64,000 nucleotides of DNA from Chryseobacterium sp. (GTDB lineage Bacteria > Bacteroidota > Bacteroidia > Flavobacteriales > Weeksellaceae). Positions within the stretch are counted from its first letter, which is position 1. Every line of letters starts with the position of its first letter. The stretch spans positions 2,542,001 through 2,606,000 of the forward strand of contig NZ_CP044507.1 of assembly GCF_008831505.1 (NCBI RefSeq), given 5' to 3'. The position numbers and the translations under genes were made by a program. The notes below the pieces were generated by a model. The model had not been told where the DNA came from. It made no database searches and saw only the letters and a program-made list of their open reading frames with translations. This document shows positions 17,203 through 26,798 of this stretch, piece by piece.

Positions 17203-18540
17203 CTAAACAGCCAGTTTCTGCAATACCTCTTTCTTAAACTGATTGCCACGGTCTTCGTAGCTTTTAAAAAGATCAAAACTTGCACAGCACGGCGACAAAA
17301 GAACTGTGTCCCCTTTCTGCGCAACTGTCCTGCTTATTTTAATAGCCTCTTCCATACTGGACGTATCGTAAATTAGTTCCTTTTTGTCCCGGAAGAAGCT
17401 GATGATTTTTTCGTTATCAAGACCGAGGCAAATGATGGCTTTAACTTTTCTTTTCACAAGTTCTTCAATTTCGGTGTAGTCGTTACCTTTGTCCACTCCG
17501 CCCACAATCCATACTGTCGGTCCTTTCATACTTTCCAGGGCATAATATGCAGCATTTACATTAGTCGCTTTACTGTCGTTGATGTATTTTACACCTTCGG
17601 CTTCTGTAACCAGTTCAAGTCTGTGCTCTACCGCCTGAAAAGTCATCAGCGAGTTTCTGATGCTTTCGCTGGTGATATTCAATATCTTACCGGCCAGTGA
17701 GGCCGCCAGGCTGTTGGCGATATTGTGTTGACCGATAAGGGACAGTTCATCTACTTTCATGGAAAAGTGATCCTGCATCTTTACATAGATCTTATCTTCA
17801 TCCGCATAAGCGCCCTCCTTTAGTTTTTCCTTAAGGGAAAAAGGCAGTTTCTTTGCTTTAATTTCAAGCCTCTCCAGCAGGTTCAGGCTCATTTCATCAT
17901 CACGGTTATAGATGAAGAAGTTGTCATTTTCCTGATTTTCGGCAATCCGGAACTTTGCAAGCGCGTATTCTTCGTAGTTATAGTTATACTGGTCCAGGTG
18001 GTCCTGGCTCAGATTCAGCAGCAATGAGATATAAGGTCTGAAGTTCTGGATATCGTCCAGCTGGAAAGAGCTTACCTCCAGAACATAATATTCATGGTTT
18101 TCGTCGGCCACCTGTTTGGCGAAACTCTTACCGATATTACCACCCAAACCGACATTCATATTATCGTTTTTCAGTATATGGTAAATAAGCGACGTGGTAG
18201 TAGTTTTGCCGTTACTGCCTGTAACCGCGATAATCTTGGCACTGGTAAATTCTGCTGCGAATTCAATTTCTGAAGAGAGTCTGATGCCTTTCTCATTAAT
18301 TTTGACAACCAGATCTGCTTTTTTAGGGATCCCGGGTGATTTTATAATCCAGTCAGCATTTAAGATCCTTTCTTCGTCATGATTTCCTTCTTCAAACTCA
18401 ATATTGTTTTCTGTAAGTATGGCTTTATACTCATCCTTGATGACGCCTTTGTCCGACAGGAAAACATCCAGCCCCTTTTTCATGGCCAGATATGCTGCTC
18501 CTACGCCACTTTCGCCGCCGCCTAAAACAACTATTTTCAT
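17203..18540 (-). CDS. murD: UDP-N-acetylmuramoyl-L-alanine--D-glutamate ligase
   Basis: Adds D-Glu to UDP-MurNAc-L-Ala. It shows MKIVVLGGGESGVGAAYLA at the start, AVTGSNGKTTTTSLIYH (P-loop) near residue 113, and YINDSKATNVNAAYYALES near residue 320. I start it at ATG 18540, which puts the UDP-binding strand at the N terminus; an in-frame ATG six codons upstream (18558) is also possible. ftsW follows after 24 bp. Confidence 0.97.
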   Translation of the reverse strand: MKIVVLGGGESGVGAAYLAMKKGLDVFLSDKGVIKDEYKAILTENNIEFEEGNHDEERILNADWIIKSPGIPKKADLVVKINEKGIRLSSEIEFAAEFTSAKIIAVTGSNGKTTTTSLIYHILKNDNMNVGLGGNIGKSFAKQVADENHEYYVLEVSSFQLDDIQNFRPYISLLLNLSQDHLDQYNYNYEEYALAKFRIAENQENDNFFIYNRDDEMSLNLLERLEIKAKKLPFSLKEKLKEGAYADEDKIYVKMQDHFSMKVDELSLIGQHNIANSLAASLAGKILNITSESIRNSLMTFQAVEHRLELVTEAEGVKYINDSKATNVNAAYYALESMKGPTVWIVGGVDKGNDYTEIEELVKRKVKAIICLGLDNEKIISFFRDKKELIYDTSSMEEAIKISRTVAQKGDTVLLSPCCASFDLFKSYEDRGNQFKKEVLQKLAV

Positions 18541-18588
18541 TTCTGCTTTATTAATCATGTTATAGTGTAACCGGACCAGCCGGTATTA

Positions 18589-19830
18589 TTATCTTACTTT
18601 GAGCGTAATCAGGCAGATAATCGCCAGCATTACCCCAATAATGATCATTCTGTTTACAATTTTGCTTTCGTGATAACCGCTTTTCTGATAATGATGGTGC
18701 AGCGGTGACATCTTGAAAAACCTGTTATTCTGGGCATACTCCAGTCCGAATTTCCGTTTTCTGTATTTAAATACAGCTACCTGAAGCACCACGGAAATAT
18801 TTTCGACCAGGAAAATGCCGCAAAGAACCGGGATAAGTAGTTCCTTACGTAAAATAATCGCCAGAACGGCAATTACACCGCCCAGCATCAAACTGCCTGT
18901 ATCACCCATAAAAACCTGCGCCGGATAAGTATTGTACCAAAAGAAACCGATAACCGCACCTACGAGTGCCACAGTGAAGATGGTGGTTTCTCCCATATTG
19001 GGCAGGAACATAATGTTGAGATAATCGGCGAAAATAATATTTCCTGACACATAGGCCAGAAAGGCGAGAGTAAGGAGTATAACCACACTGGTACCCGCCG
19101 CCAGACCGTCTATTCCGTCTGTGATATTGGCTCCGTTGGAAACCGCCGTAACGATAAAGATGACTAAAGGGATAAATACAGCCCAGGCCCATTCCTGCTG
19201 ACCTTGCTCATCCATCCAGAAAAGTATTTTGCTGTAATCAAACTCATTGTTCTTAAAGAAAGGCACGGTAGAGACTGTCGATTTTTCAGTGGGCATAAAA
19301 TTACTTTCCACATTATTGCGGTTCACCACCGTGGCATCAGCATACTTTCGCTTTACCGTAACATCCGAATGGAAGTACATGGTTACACCTACGATTAAAC
19401 CTAAACCAACCTGACCGATCACCTTGAAGCGGCCCGAAAGCCCGTCTTTATTCTTCTTGATTTTCTTCAGATAGTCATCTATAAATCCGATGGCGCCCAT
19501 CCATACCACAGATACGATAAGCAAAGCGATATATACATTCAGAATCTTTGTGAAGAGCAGCACGGGAATCAGGGTCGCAATTATTATTATCAGCCCACCC
19601 ATGGTCGGCGTACCTTCTTTCTGCTTCTGACCTTCCAGCCCAAGATCGCGTACCAGTTCGCCCATCTGCCTGCTGCGCAGGTAATTGATGATCCTTTTAC
19701 CATATACCAGTGCAATAAGCAGTGAAAAAAGTACTGCCAGCGCTGCCCTGAAGGAAATATAGCGGAACAGGTTAAGTCCCGGAATGTGGATTCCTTTCGC
19801 AGTGAAATATTCGTACAGGTAGTATAGCAT
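18589..19830 (-). CDS. mraY: Phospho-N-acetylmuramoyl-pentapeptide-transferase
   Basis: Transfers phospho-MurNAc-pentapeptide to undecaprenyl phosphate, giving lipid I. A polytopic protein of 413 aa with family signatures [24 protein letters not shown], the loop [24 protein letters not shown] and [14 protein letters not shown]. It is longer than E. coli MraY (360 aa) mainly through an insert near residues 165-200, as is common in Bacteroidota. Confidence 0.98.
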   Translation of the reverse strand: MLYYLYEYFTAKGIHIPGLNLFRYISFRAALAVLFSLLIALVYGKRIINYLRSRQMGELVRDLGLEGQKQKEGTPTMGGLIIIIATLIPVLLFTKILNVYIALLIVSVVWMGAIGFIDDYLKKIKKNKDGLSGRFKVIGQVGLGLIVGVTMYFHSDVTVKRKYADATVVNRNNVESNFMPTEKSTVSTVPFFKNNEFDYSKILFWMDEQGQQEWAWAVFIPLVIFIVTAVSNGANITDGIDGLAAGTSVVILLTLAFLAYVSGNIIFADYLNIMFLPNMGETTIFTVALVGAVIGFFWYNTYPAQVFMGDTGSLMLGGVIAVLAIILRKELLIPVLCGIFLVENISVVLQVAVFKYRKRKFGLEYAQNNRFFKMSPLHHHYQKSGYHESKIVNRMIIIGVMLAIICLITLKVR

Positions 19831-19861
19831 TTTAACTTGTTAAATTAGTAGGTATCATCTT

Positions 19862-21322
19862 CTATTTGGACATCTGCTTCCACAGTTGGTCTATAACTTC
19901 GCGGTCGTCAAAGTGGTGCCGTACACCATTGATTTCCTGGTAAGTTTCGTGGCCTTTGCCGGCAATGAGAACAATATCTTTCGGCTCTGCAAATTTTATA
20001 GCCATTTTGATGGCTTCCTTTCTGTCGGCGATCACGGTATATTTACCATAATACTGAGGCTCAATTCCGGCTTCAATTTCCCTGATGATCGCTTCCGGAT
20101 TCTCCGTACGCGGATTATCGGAGGTAAGTATAGCCAATGTGGATTTACGTGCTGCCAGCTTACCCATCAACGGTCTCTTTTCACGGTCGCGGTCTCCGCC
20201 GCAGCCAAAAACGGTAATCAGTCTTTCATTTTTTGTCCGGATTTCGTTAATGCTGTCCAGCAGATTCTCCAGTGCGTCAGGGGTGTGCGCATAATCTACA
20301 ACAAAGAAAATCCCACCGCCGGACTTTAATATCTCAAAGCGGCCGTTTACCCGGTTCAGTTGAGACATAGCTGTCAGCACCTCATCTTCAGTACATCCCA
20401 ACTCTACTGCAACAGCAAATGCCAGCAGCAGATTATAGACGTTGAACCTACCGGTAAGTGTAGTCCAAAATTCTTTGCCGTTAAAGTGAAGCATCATACC
20501 GTTAAAATCTGCTTCCAGCATGCGGCCGTGATAGTCGGCTATTGTCTTTACAGCGTAGGTTTTCTGCTTGGCGGACGTATTCTGCATCATCACCCTTCCA
20601 TTCCTGTCGTCCAGGTTTGTAATTGCTGTGGCATCCGGACTCAGGTTGTCAAAGAAACTTTTCTTTGTGCGCAGGTATTCATCAAAAGTATTGTGATAAT
20701 CCAGATGATCATGTGTGATATTCGTAAATCCGGCAACACTGAAGCTTAAACCATCTGTGCGGCGCTGATGTATACCATGTGAACTCACCTCCATGAAAGC
20801 AAATTCACAACCTTCCTCTACAGCTTCTGCCAGAATTCTGTTAACCGTCAGTACATCGGGTGTGGTATGTGTAGAAGGCATCACGCGGTCCGTTATCCTG
20901 TATTCTACAGTAGAAATCAACGCGCACTTGTTATCCAGTTTTGTAAAGAGGTCAAATAATAGCGTACAGACCGATGTTTTGCCGTTGGTTCCTGTAATTC
21001 CCACAAGTTTCAGCTTTTCTGAAGGATTCCCATACCAGTTTGAAGCAATCGCTCCCAACGCCACAGCCGTATCTTTAACACGGACATAGGTGACCTGCGG
21101 ATCAGTGTGTTCCGGGAATTCCTGACAAACAATAACTGCTGCACCGTTGTCTATAGCCGCACCAATAAACAGATGCCCATCTGCAGAAACACCTTTCAGT
21201 GCCACATAGAGGGATCCCTCCGTGGCCAGGCGGCTGTCCGAAAACACTCCGGAAACTTCACGGTTTATTTCACCGGAAATTTCAAGTGTTGGGATTCTGT
21301 TTATTAATAACTTTAAATTCAT
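19862..21322 (-). CDS. murE: UDP-MurNAc-tripeptide ligase, meso-diaminopimelate type
   Basis: Adds the third residue to the peptidoglycan stem. It has the P-loop GITGTNGKTSVCTLLF near residue 110 and YAHTPDALENLLDSI near residue 340. The substrate motif reads D-N-P-R (LTSDNPRTENP), the form known from enzymes that use meso-diaminopimelate rather than lysine. It is followed by mraY after 31 bp. Confidence 0.97.
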   Translation of the reverse strand: MNLKLLINRIPTLEISGEINREVSGVFSDSRLATEGSLYVALKGVSADGHLFIGAAIDNGAAVIVCQEFPEHTDPQVTYVRVKDTAVALGAIASNWYGNPSEKLKLVGITGTNGKTSVCTLLFDLFTKLDNKCALISTVEYRITDRVMPSTHTTPDVLTVNRILAEAVEEGCEFAFMEVSSHGIHQRRTDGLSFSVAGFTNITHDHLDYHNTFDEYLRTKKSFFDNLSPDATAITNLDDRNGRVMMQNTSAKQKTYAVKTIADYHGRMLEADFNGMMLHFNGKEFWTTLTGRFNVYNLLLAFAVAVELGCTEDEVLTAMSQLNRVNGRFEILKSGGGIFFVVDYAHTPDALENLLDSINEIRTKNERLITVFGCGGDRDREKRPLMGKLAARKSTLAILTSDNPRTENPEAIIREIEAGIEPQYYGKYTVIADRKEAIKMAIKFAEPKDIVLIAGKGHETYQEINGVRHHFDDREVIDQLWKQMSK

Positions 21323-21362
21323 GAGCTATATGCCTGCCTAGGGCTCTATTTATATTCTTATT

Positions 21363-23351
21363 TTATTGCAGAGTGAGGTACACTTTCTGATTTTTGCCGA
21401 TAATGGCACCCACTTCCGGGAACTGTTCCCTAACTTTTCCCACACCTTTATAATCAACCCTGTATCCGGCATTTTCAAGCTGTGGAATAACATTCTTGCC
21501 TATTAAACCTACAAGGGCAGGCATCCTGCCGTCTGTAAAATTCACCTTGACATTCCTGGCAGTCATTTTGGAAAGATCAACCTTTCGGTCCACCAGCATG
21601 GCCTGTTCAATATTCTGAGGTGTTTTGAGAAAAGTCTTCCCGGCAATTTCTTTAAATACGGGAGCCGAAACCACTCCGCCGTAGAACCCTTTGGAATTAT
21701 CAGGTTGGTCTACCATCACATAGCAGGTATACTTAGGATTGTCGGCAGGGTAAAAACCTGCAAAAGAGGCTCTGTATTTCATAGGTCCGGGCAACCAGTA
21801 TTCAAATCTGGCTGTTCCGGTTTTTCCGGCCATTTTAAGATTTGGCGTAAAGATGCTTCTGGCTGTACCTTTTTCAACAGCCTTAGTAAGCGCACTGGTC
21901 ATCATTGAGATCGCTTCCGGAGAGGCCATTTTTTTTACCATAACCTCCGGTTTTGCTTCGTATACCACTTTTCCGTCCTTCATTATTCTGTCGATGAAAA
22001 GGGGCTTCAGCATGGTTCCTTTATTGGCAATGCCATTATAAAAAGTAGAAAGCTGCAGCAGGTTGAAGTTCGTGGAATATCCATAAGATATAGAAGCCAG
22101 TGTGGCTGCATTCCACCTTTTATGTTCAGGGGTTACTATGGATGGTTTGGTAACGCCCGGCAGTTCAATATCCATTTTATCAAACATCTTCCACCTCTTC
22201 AGATGATTCAGGAAGATCTGGGGATTGTCTGCGTAATGTTGTGTAATGAGTTTTGCTGTTCCTACGTTGCTGGATTTTGCCAGAACATCACTTATTTCGT
22301 AGGTACCACCACCATGCCCGTCGGAAATACGCTGTCCGGCATAGGTCCAAACCCCACTGCCCACGTTCACTGTGGATTTTTCGGTAATGAAACCATCGTC
22401 CATTGCGGCCAGCAGAGATACGGTCTTGAAAGTAGAGCCGGGCTCAATTCCGTCTTTCAGAATATAATTATAGGAATCTACATAAATACCCGGTTCCGTA
22501 CGTGTGAGGTTCACCATAGCACGCACCTTACCTGTAGCCACTTCCATTACGAGAACACTGCCGTGATGAGCGTCAAACTTAATAAGCTGCTTCTCCAACG
22601 CTGAATGCGCTATATCCTGAATGCGGAGATCAAGCGTGGTAAAGACATCGTGCCCGTCTACAGGTTCAATGGCTTTCCAGAAATCAATAGGCTTCCACTG
22701 ACTGGAGTTGACGCGCTGTTCCAGCCTGGTGCCGTCGGTACCGGACAGATATTTGGAAAAAGCGGCCTCCAGTCCCGATTTGTATTGCCCGTTATCCATT
22801 CCAATCGTTCCGGCACCAATTTCGGTGGTAGCCAGCTCACGTTTGAATTTCCGGTCTACAATAAATCCGCCTCGGTTTTTGCCACGGTTAAATATCGGAA
22901 ACTTACGGATACGGTCGTATTCATCGAAATCAAGACCTTTTACAAGGGCATAATATTGGTTTTTTTTCCGCCGCTGCTCATCAAAACGCTGACGGTAAAT
23001 ATTTCGGGGCTTGCCGAACATTACATTAAGAGAGTCTGTAAGCGCACCTATATTATTGCTGTAGACGCTGTCGCGGATAACCTTAAAGTCAATGTAGATA
23101 TCGTATCGCATTACGGTGGTGGCAAGTATGGAACCGTCTGCAGCGTACAGGTTGCCGCGCGCAGCTTTCAGTTTGGCCTCTCTGTAATTTTTACTGATGT
23201 AATCTTCCTTAATAGCCTCTACATTTGTATTCTGCAAAATCAGGATGCGTATCAGGAAAAGGACAAAAACAAGAAATGCCACCAATGCAAAAAGGTAGCC
23301 CCATCGTAACGTTTTACGTCTTTTTCTGTCAAAATCACTCTGCTTTTGCAT
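21363..23351 (-). CDS. ftsI: Septal peptidoglycan transpeptidase FtsI (PBP3) with C-terminal PASTA domain
   Basis: Class B penicillin-binding protein that cross-links septal peptidoglycan with FtsW. A basic tail and membrane anchor at residues 17-40, then a dimerisation domain, then the transpeptidase with S306-T-F-K309, S360-S-N and K510-T-G. One PASTA-like domain closes the protein (MPALVGLIGKNVIPQLENAG to IIGKNQKVYLTLQ), a feature shared with other Bacteroidota. Its start overlaps ftsL by 17 bp. Confidence 0.97.
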   Translation of the reverse strand: MQKQSDFDRKRRKTLRWGYLFALVAFLVFVLFLIRILILQNTNVEAIKEDYISKNYREAKLKAARGNLYAADGSILATTVMRYDIYIDFKVIRDSVYSNNIGALTDSLNVMFGKPRNIYRQRFDEQRRKKNQYYALVKGLDFDEYDRIRKFPIFNRGKNRGGFIVDRKFKRELATTEIGAGTIGMDNGQYKSGLEAAFSKYLSGTDGTRLEQRVNSSQWKPIDFWKAIEPVDGHDVFTTLDLRIQDIAHSALEKQLIKFDAHHGSVLVMEVATGKVRAMVNLTRTEPGIYVDSYNYILKDGIEPGSTFKTVSLLAAMDDGFITEKSTVNVGSGVWTYAGQRISDGHGGGTYEISDVLAKSSNVGTAKLITQHYADNPQIFLNHLKRWKMFDKMDIELPGVTKPSIVTPEHKRWNAATLASISYGYSTNFNLLQLSTFYNGIANKGTMLKPLFIDRIMKDGKVVYEAKPEVMVKKMASPEAISMMTSALTKAVEKGTARSIFTPNLKMAGKTGTARFEYWLPGPMKYRASFAGFYPADNPKYTCYVMVDQPDNSKGFYGGVVSAPVFKEIAGKTFLKTPQNIEQAMLVDRKVDLSKMTARNVKVNFTDGRMPALVGLIGKNVIPQLENAGYRVDYKGVGKVREQFPEVGAIIGKNQKVYLTLQ

Positions 23352-23700
23352 AGCTACTGTCCAGTTTTATCAATAATTTGTGAGGGTGGCTTTCCAGCGG
23401 CAAAAGTGAATCCTGGATCATTTCTTTACCCAGCTGGGATTCCATTTTCACTTTTATCAGCCGGCTTTGGGCATAGGCATTCCTCGATTTATATTCCTCC
23501 GTCTGCTCCTTCAGTTCATTTACAATTTCAATTTTCTGGTTCACAAGGTGATTACTGTAAATCATTATCATCATCAGCACAAACAACAAAAGGAAATACC
23601 GGTAATGAATCTTGATTTCATCACGGTTCAGGAAGTTTCCCTTTATCAGGTCAATAAAGGTCAGTTTCTTCTGAGGCTTATATGCTGTTTTCTTTGCCAA
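23335..23700 (-). CDS. FtsL-like divisome protein
   Basis: A small bitopic protein of 121 aa: about 37 cytoplasmic residues, a membrane segment (YFLLLFVLMMIMIYSNHLV) near residues 37-55, then a coiled-coil stretch (IEIVNELKEQTEEYKSRNAY). This layout and its place between rsmH and ftsI match FtsL, which varies greatly in sequence. Its end overlaps the ftsI start. Confidence 0.85.
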   Translation of the reverse strand: MAKKTAYKPQKKLTFIDLIKGNFLNRDEIKIHYRYFLLLFVLMMIMIYSNHLVNQKIEIVNELKEQTEEYKSRNAYAQSRLIKVKMESQLGKEMIQDSLLPLESHPHKLLIKLDSSYAKAE

Positions 23701-23723
23701 TACTATTTATACCTGAGTTTGAT

Positions 23724-24617
23724 TCAAAGCTTAATTCCGGTTCTCATCTTTGCACTTCTCGCACGCGAGTTCGTTTCTATTTCCGCACCGTCGGGAACGG
23801 TGGCTTTGCTTTTCAGCAATTCAAAAGTTTTACTGTAATTGCCGTAAATATCGCGGGCAGGCTCACCTTCAAACATCCCGTTTTTCAGAAAACGCTTTAC
23901 CAGCCGGTCTTCCAGAGAATGATATGAGATTACAACCAAACGTCCACCTGGTTTCAATACCGAATAGGCCTGCTGCAGCATATCTTTCAGCACTTCCAGC
24001 TCCTGGTTAACCTCAATCCGCACTGCCTGAAACAGCTGGGCAAAAAATTTATTCTGCTTAAACTGAGGGATATAACTGAAGATCTTTTTCAGATCTTCGG
24101 TAGTTTCAATTCTTTTTATTTTCCTGTTATGAACGATCTCGCGGGCCAACCGGCGGGCCTCCCGCAGTTCACCATAATGATAAAAAATATCGGCAAGATG
24201 CTCTTCCTCGTAATCGTTTATCACCGCACGGGCATCCAGCTGCTGCAGGACATTCATTCTCATGTCCAAAGGTGCATCACTTCGTGTGGAAAACCCCCTC
24301 TCGGCGGCATCAAACTGATGAGACGAGACTCCCAAATCTGCCAGCACGCCATCCACCTGCGTTATTCCGTAAAGCAGCAGAGAATTTTCCAGATATCGGA
24401 AATTCTGATTAACCATGGTAAAGCGGTCGTCCTCAATACTATTCTTCAGCGCATCCAGATCCTGGTCAAAGCTGAAAAGCCTGCCCTGAGGCGAAAGCCT
24501 GCTCAGGATTTCCCTGGAGTGGCCGCCACCACCGAAAGTACAGTCAACATAAATGCCGTCTGGACTGGTGACCAGATCATCTACGCTCTGCTTAAGAAGG
24601 ACGGGATTATGATACAT
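23724..24617 (-). CDS. rsmH: 16S rRNA (cytosine(1402)-N(4))-methyltransferase
   Basis: Methylates C1402 of 16S rRNA using S-adenosylmethionine. It has MYHNPVLLKQSVDDL at the start, the SAM-binding block VDCTFGGGGHSREIL near residue 25, and the signature VLADLGVSSHQFDAAERGFS. The C-terminal block LVVISYHSLEDRLVKRF is also typical. Second gene of the dcw operon. Confidence 0.98.
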   Translation of the reverse strand: MYHNPVLLKQSVDDLVTSPDGIYVDCTFGGGGHSREILSRLSPQGRLFSFDQDLDALKNSIEDDRFTMVNQNFRYLENSLLLYGITQVDGVLADLGVSSHQFDAAERGFSTRSDAPLDMRMNVLQQLDARAVINDYEEEHLADIFYHYGELREARRLAREIVHNRKIKRIETTEDLKKIFSYIPQFKQNKFFAQLFQAVRIEVNQELEVLKDMLQQAYSVLKPGGRLVVISYHSLEDRLVKRFLKNGMFEGEPARDIYGNYSKTFELLKSKATVPDGAEIETNSRARSAKMRTGIKL

Positions 24618-24634
24618 TGATTAAAATTCTGTTG

Positions 24635-25102
24635 TTAAATTTCATCGTCGAAACTGATATCGCCCATCACATCTTCCGCAAGTGTTGCGAAATCAGCTTC
24701 TGTGGTGACAATCACTTTCTCGTAGGCCTCCTTGTCCCATATTTCGAACAGTTCGCCGGCACTTGTAATCACTACGTCTTTGGTAAGACCGGCAAAAAGA
24801 GTAAGATCTCTTGAAATCTGCAGTCTGCCTGCAGTATCGGGTTCCACCGTCTTTAATCCGGCCGTAAAACTCCGGATAAAATCAGCGTTTTTTTTCTGAA
24901 AACGGTTCAGACGGTTTATCTTCACCATCAGTTTCTCCCAGGCCTTCATAGGATACACTTCCAGGCATGGCTGGAACACGGAACGCTTCACCACAAAAGC
25001 ATCTCCTCCAAAGTCCTCCATCTGCTTCGCGAGCGATGCAGGTAACTTCAGACGGCCTTTGTCGTCAATTTTACATTCGTATGTTCCGATGAAACTCTTC
25101 AT
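24635..25102 (-). CDS. mraZ: Transcriptional regulator MraZ
   Basis: AbrB-fold DNA-binding protein that represses its own dcw operon in other bacteria. It contains two SpoVT-AbrB-like repeats: FIGTYECKIDDKGRLKLPAS and, about 70 residues on, VEPDTAGRLQISRDL. The start is placed at ATG 25102 (MKSFIGTYECK) because the upstream in-frame extension overlaps the -7 promoter element and MraZ boxes; this gives 155 aa, close to other MraZ proteins. It heads the operon. Confidence 0.96.
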   Translation of the reverse strand: MKSFIGTYECKIDDKGRLKLPASLAKQMEDFGGDAFVVKRSVFQPCLEVYPMKAWEKLMVKINRLNRFQKKNADFIRSFTAGLKTVEPDTAGRLQISRDLTLFAGLTKDVVITSAGELFEIWDKEAYEKVIVTTEADFATLAEDVMGDISFDDEI

Positions 25103-25108
25103 TTGGGA

Positions 25109-25116
25109 CAAAATTA
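25109..25116 (-). promoter_or_regulatory. -7 element of the dcw operon promoter
   Basis: TAATTTTG on the minus strand fits TAnnTTTG and ends 6 bp before the mraZ ATG, giving a very short or absent leader. The -33 region lies in the MraZ-box repeats described next. Confidence 0.5.
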
Positions 25117-25127
25117 TATATTTATTT

Positions 25128-25154
25128 CCAAAAATTCCCACTTTCTACCACTTT
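25128..25154 (-). promoter_or_regulatory. Putative MraZ operator: 10-bp-spaced AAAGTGG boxes
   Basis: The minus strand carries two exact AAAGTGG boxes (25148-25154 and 25138-25144) separated by three bases; a third 10-bp step (25128-25134) keeps only the final TGG. AAAGTG[T/G] with 3-nt spacers is the box reported for MraZ of Mollicutes, and E. coli MraZ binds similarly spaced TGGG repeats. Placement over the -33 region suits autorepression. Confidence 0.6.
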
Positions 25155-25335
25155 TTACCTTATTGTTTATAACTTTTGAAAGTGCTGTAGTGTAAACGGA
25201 AGTATCTGTAATAAAAGCAGTTGGAAAATCCTTGCGAATTACCTTTAAAATTCAGGGACCTAAGCTGCCGATTTCAGAATAAAAGATTATTTTTATAAAA
25301 TGTTATGAACTATTCGGCACCACCGTTGTATTTCG

Positions 25336-25343
25336 TAATTTTG
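25336..25343 (+). promoter_or_regulatory. Possible -7 element for the alpha/beta hydrolase gene
   Basis: TAATTTTG matches TAnnTTTG and ends 19 bp before the start codon at 25363. A clear TTG at the proper distance was not found. Confidence 0.4.
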
Positions 25344-25362
25344 CAGATACTGAACAAAATCT

Positions 25363-26124
25363 ATGATTTTTAAAACGAAAAAGAAGAAAAAATTTACCTT
25401 TATTCAGGAGGGCGAGGGCAAGCCTATAGTGCTCCTGCAGGGACTGATGGGTGGCCTGAGCAATTTTACGCTGCTTATTGATTTTTTCTCAAAACGTGGT
25501 TACAGGGTTTATTTTCCTAACTTACCTATATACGATTTGCCAATTTTAAACACCAACCTTTCCAGTCTGGCCAAATACGTCGCCAAATTTATCGAAGAGG
25601 AAGTGGGCGAACCGGCAATTGTCATAGGTAATTCCATGGGAGGCCATGTAGGCCTAATCCTTACCCTCGCCCGTCCGGATCTTGTGCGCTATTTAGTGCT
25701 GACCGGAAGTTCGGGTTTGTATGAACGCTCCTTTGGAGACAGTTTTCCGCGTAAAAATGACCGCGACTATATCCGAAAAAAAGCTGAAGAAGTCTTTTAT
25801 GATCCTTCAGTAGCTACTGAAGATTTAGTGGATGAGGTATTTTCCGTAGTGAACGACCGCAGCAAAGGCATTAAGACCGTGATGCTTGCCCGCAGCGCCA
25901 TCAAACACAATATGGAACCGGAACTGCACAAAATTACGAGACCTACCTGCATTATCTGGGGCAAACAGGACAACGTAACGCCGCCGGAAGTGGCCATAGA
26001 AATGGACAGGCTGATACCCGACTCCGACCTTTTCTGGATTGATAAATGTGGCCATGCCGCAATGATGGAGAAACCGGAATCCTTTAATGAAATCCTTTAT
26101 GACTGGCTGAAGAGCAGGGAGTAA
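25363..26124 (+). CDS. Alpha/beta-fold hydrolase
   Basis: A soluble hydrolase of unknown substrate. The nucleophile elbow is G-N-S-M-G-G-H (IVIGNSMGGHVGLIL) near residue 90, the oxyanion region follows the first strand (IVLLQGLMGGLSNF), and the catalytic His lies in DKCGHAAMMEKPESF near the end; the acid is probably the Asp in IWGKQDNVTPP. It has 253 aa and no signal peptide; the basic N terminus (FKTKKKKKFTF) is unusual but short. It is divergent from mraZ and ends in a terminator. Confidence 0.9.
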   Translation: MIFKTKKKKKFTFIQEGEGKPIVLLQGLMGGLSNFTLLIDFFSKRGYRVYFPNLPIYDLPILNTNLSSLAKYVAKFIEEEVGEPAIVIGNSMGGHVGLILTLARPDLVRYLVLTGSSGLYERSFGDSFPRKNDRDYIRKKAEEVFYDPSVATEDLVDEVFSVVNDRSKGIKTVMLARSAIKHNMEPELHKITRPTCIIWGKQDNVTPPEVAIEMDRLIPDSDLFWIDKCGHAAMMEKPESFNEILYDWLKSRE

Positions 26125-26134
26125 GGAAAAATAT

Positions 26135-26164
26135 ATGGAAGTGATCAACTTCCATTTTTTTTTA
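26135..26164 (+). terminator. Intrinsic terminator after the alpha/beta hydrolase gene
   Basis: An 8-bp perfect stem (26135-26142 with 26148-26155, 5-nt loop) is followed by an unbroken T-run to 26164. It lies only 10 bp ahead of the engB start, so it could also attenuate read-through into engB. Confidence 0.8.
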
Positions 26165-26174
26165 AATTATAAAT

Positions 26175-26798
26175 ATGATTATTAAAACCGTTGAGTTTGT
26201 TAAGAGCTCACAAAAATGGCAGGACTGCCCCGAACCCACTTTGCCCGAGTATGCCTTCATAGGACGCTCCAATGTGGGAAAGTCGTCACTGATAAATGCG
26301 CTGATGAATCATAAGGACCTGGCCAAGACTTCGCAAACGCCCGGGAAAACGCAGCTGATTAACCATTTTATAGTGAACGAAGAATGGTTCCTGACCGACC
26401 TGCCCGGCTACGGTTACGCCCGCGTTTCCAAAGTGATGCGTAAGGATTTTGAAAAACTCAATACCAATTATATCCTGAACCGCAAAAACCTCGTGAACCT
26501 ATATTTGCTTGTAGATGTTCGCCATACGCCTCAGCAGATCGACCTGGAATTTATGGAATGGTGCGGCGAAAGTGGTGTGCCTTTTTCAATTGTCTTTACA
26601 AAAGCTGACAAACTCCGGCCTAATGCAGTACTGAAAAACGTGGAGGATTACAAGGCCAAACTGCTTGAGTCCTGGGAGGAACTTCCGCCCATCTTCATCA
26701 CTTCGGCAGAGAAAAAAGAAGGTTGTGCAGAACTGCTGAAAAACATTTCAAAGACCAACGACTATCTTAAGAAAAATAAAATCAGGTTTGATGGATGA
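26175..26798 (+). CDS. engB: Ribosome biogenesis GTP-binding protein YsxC/EngB
   Basis: A TRAFAC GTPase needed for large-subunit assembly. G1 is [14 protein letters not shown] near residue 31, G2 lies in [12 protein letters not shown]3 is [12 protein letters not shown] and G4 is TKADKLRP. Length 207 aa is normal. Its last 8 bp overlap the acetyltransferase gene. Confidence 0.97.
   Translation: MIIKTVEFVKSSQKWQDCPEPTLPEYAFIGRSNVGKSSLINALMNHKDLAKTSQTPGKTQLINHFIVNEEWFLTDLPGYGYARVSKVMRKDFEKLNTNYILNRKNLVNLYLLVDVRHTPQQIDLEFMEWCGESGVPFSIVFTKADKLRPNAVLKNVEDYKAKLLESWEELPPIFITSAEKKEGCAELLKNISKTNDYLKKNKIRFDG

Noticed and set aside
22605-23309. 234-codon open frame opposite ftsI
   Set aside because: It lies wholly antisense to the conserved ftsI gene, has no domain, and reflects that gene's codon bias.
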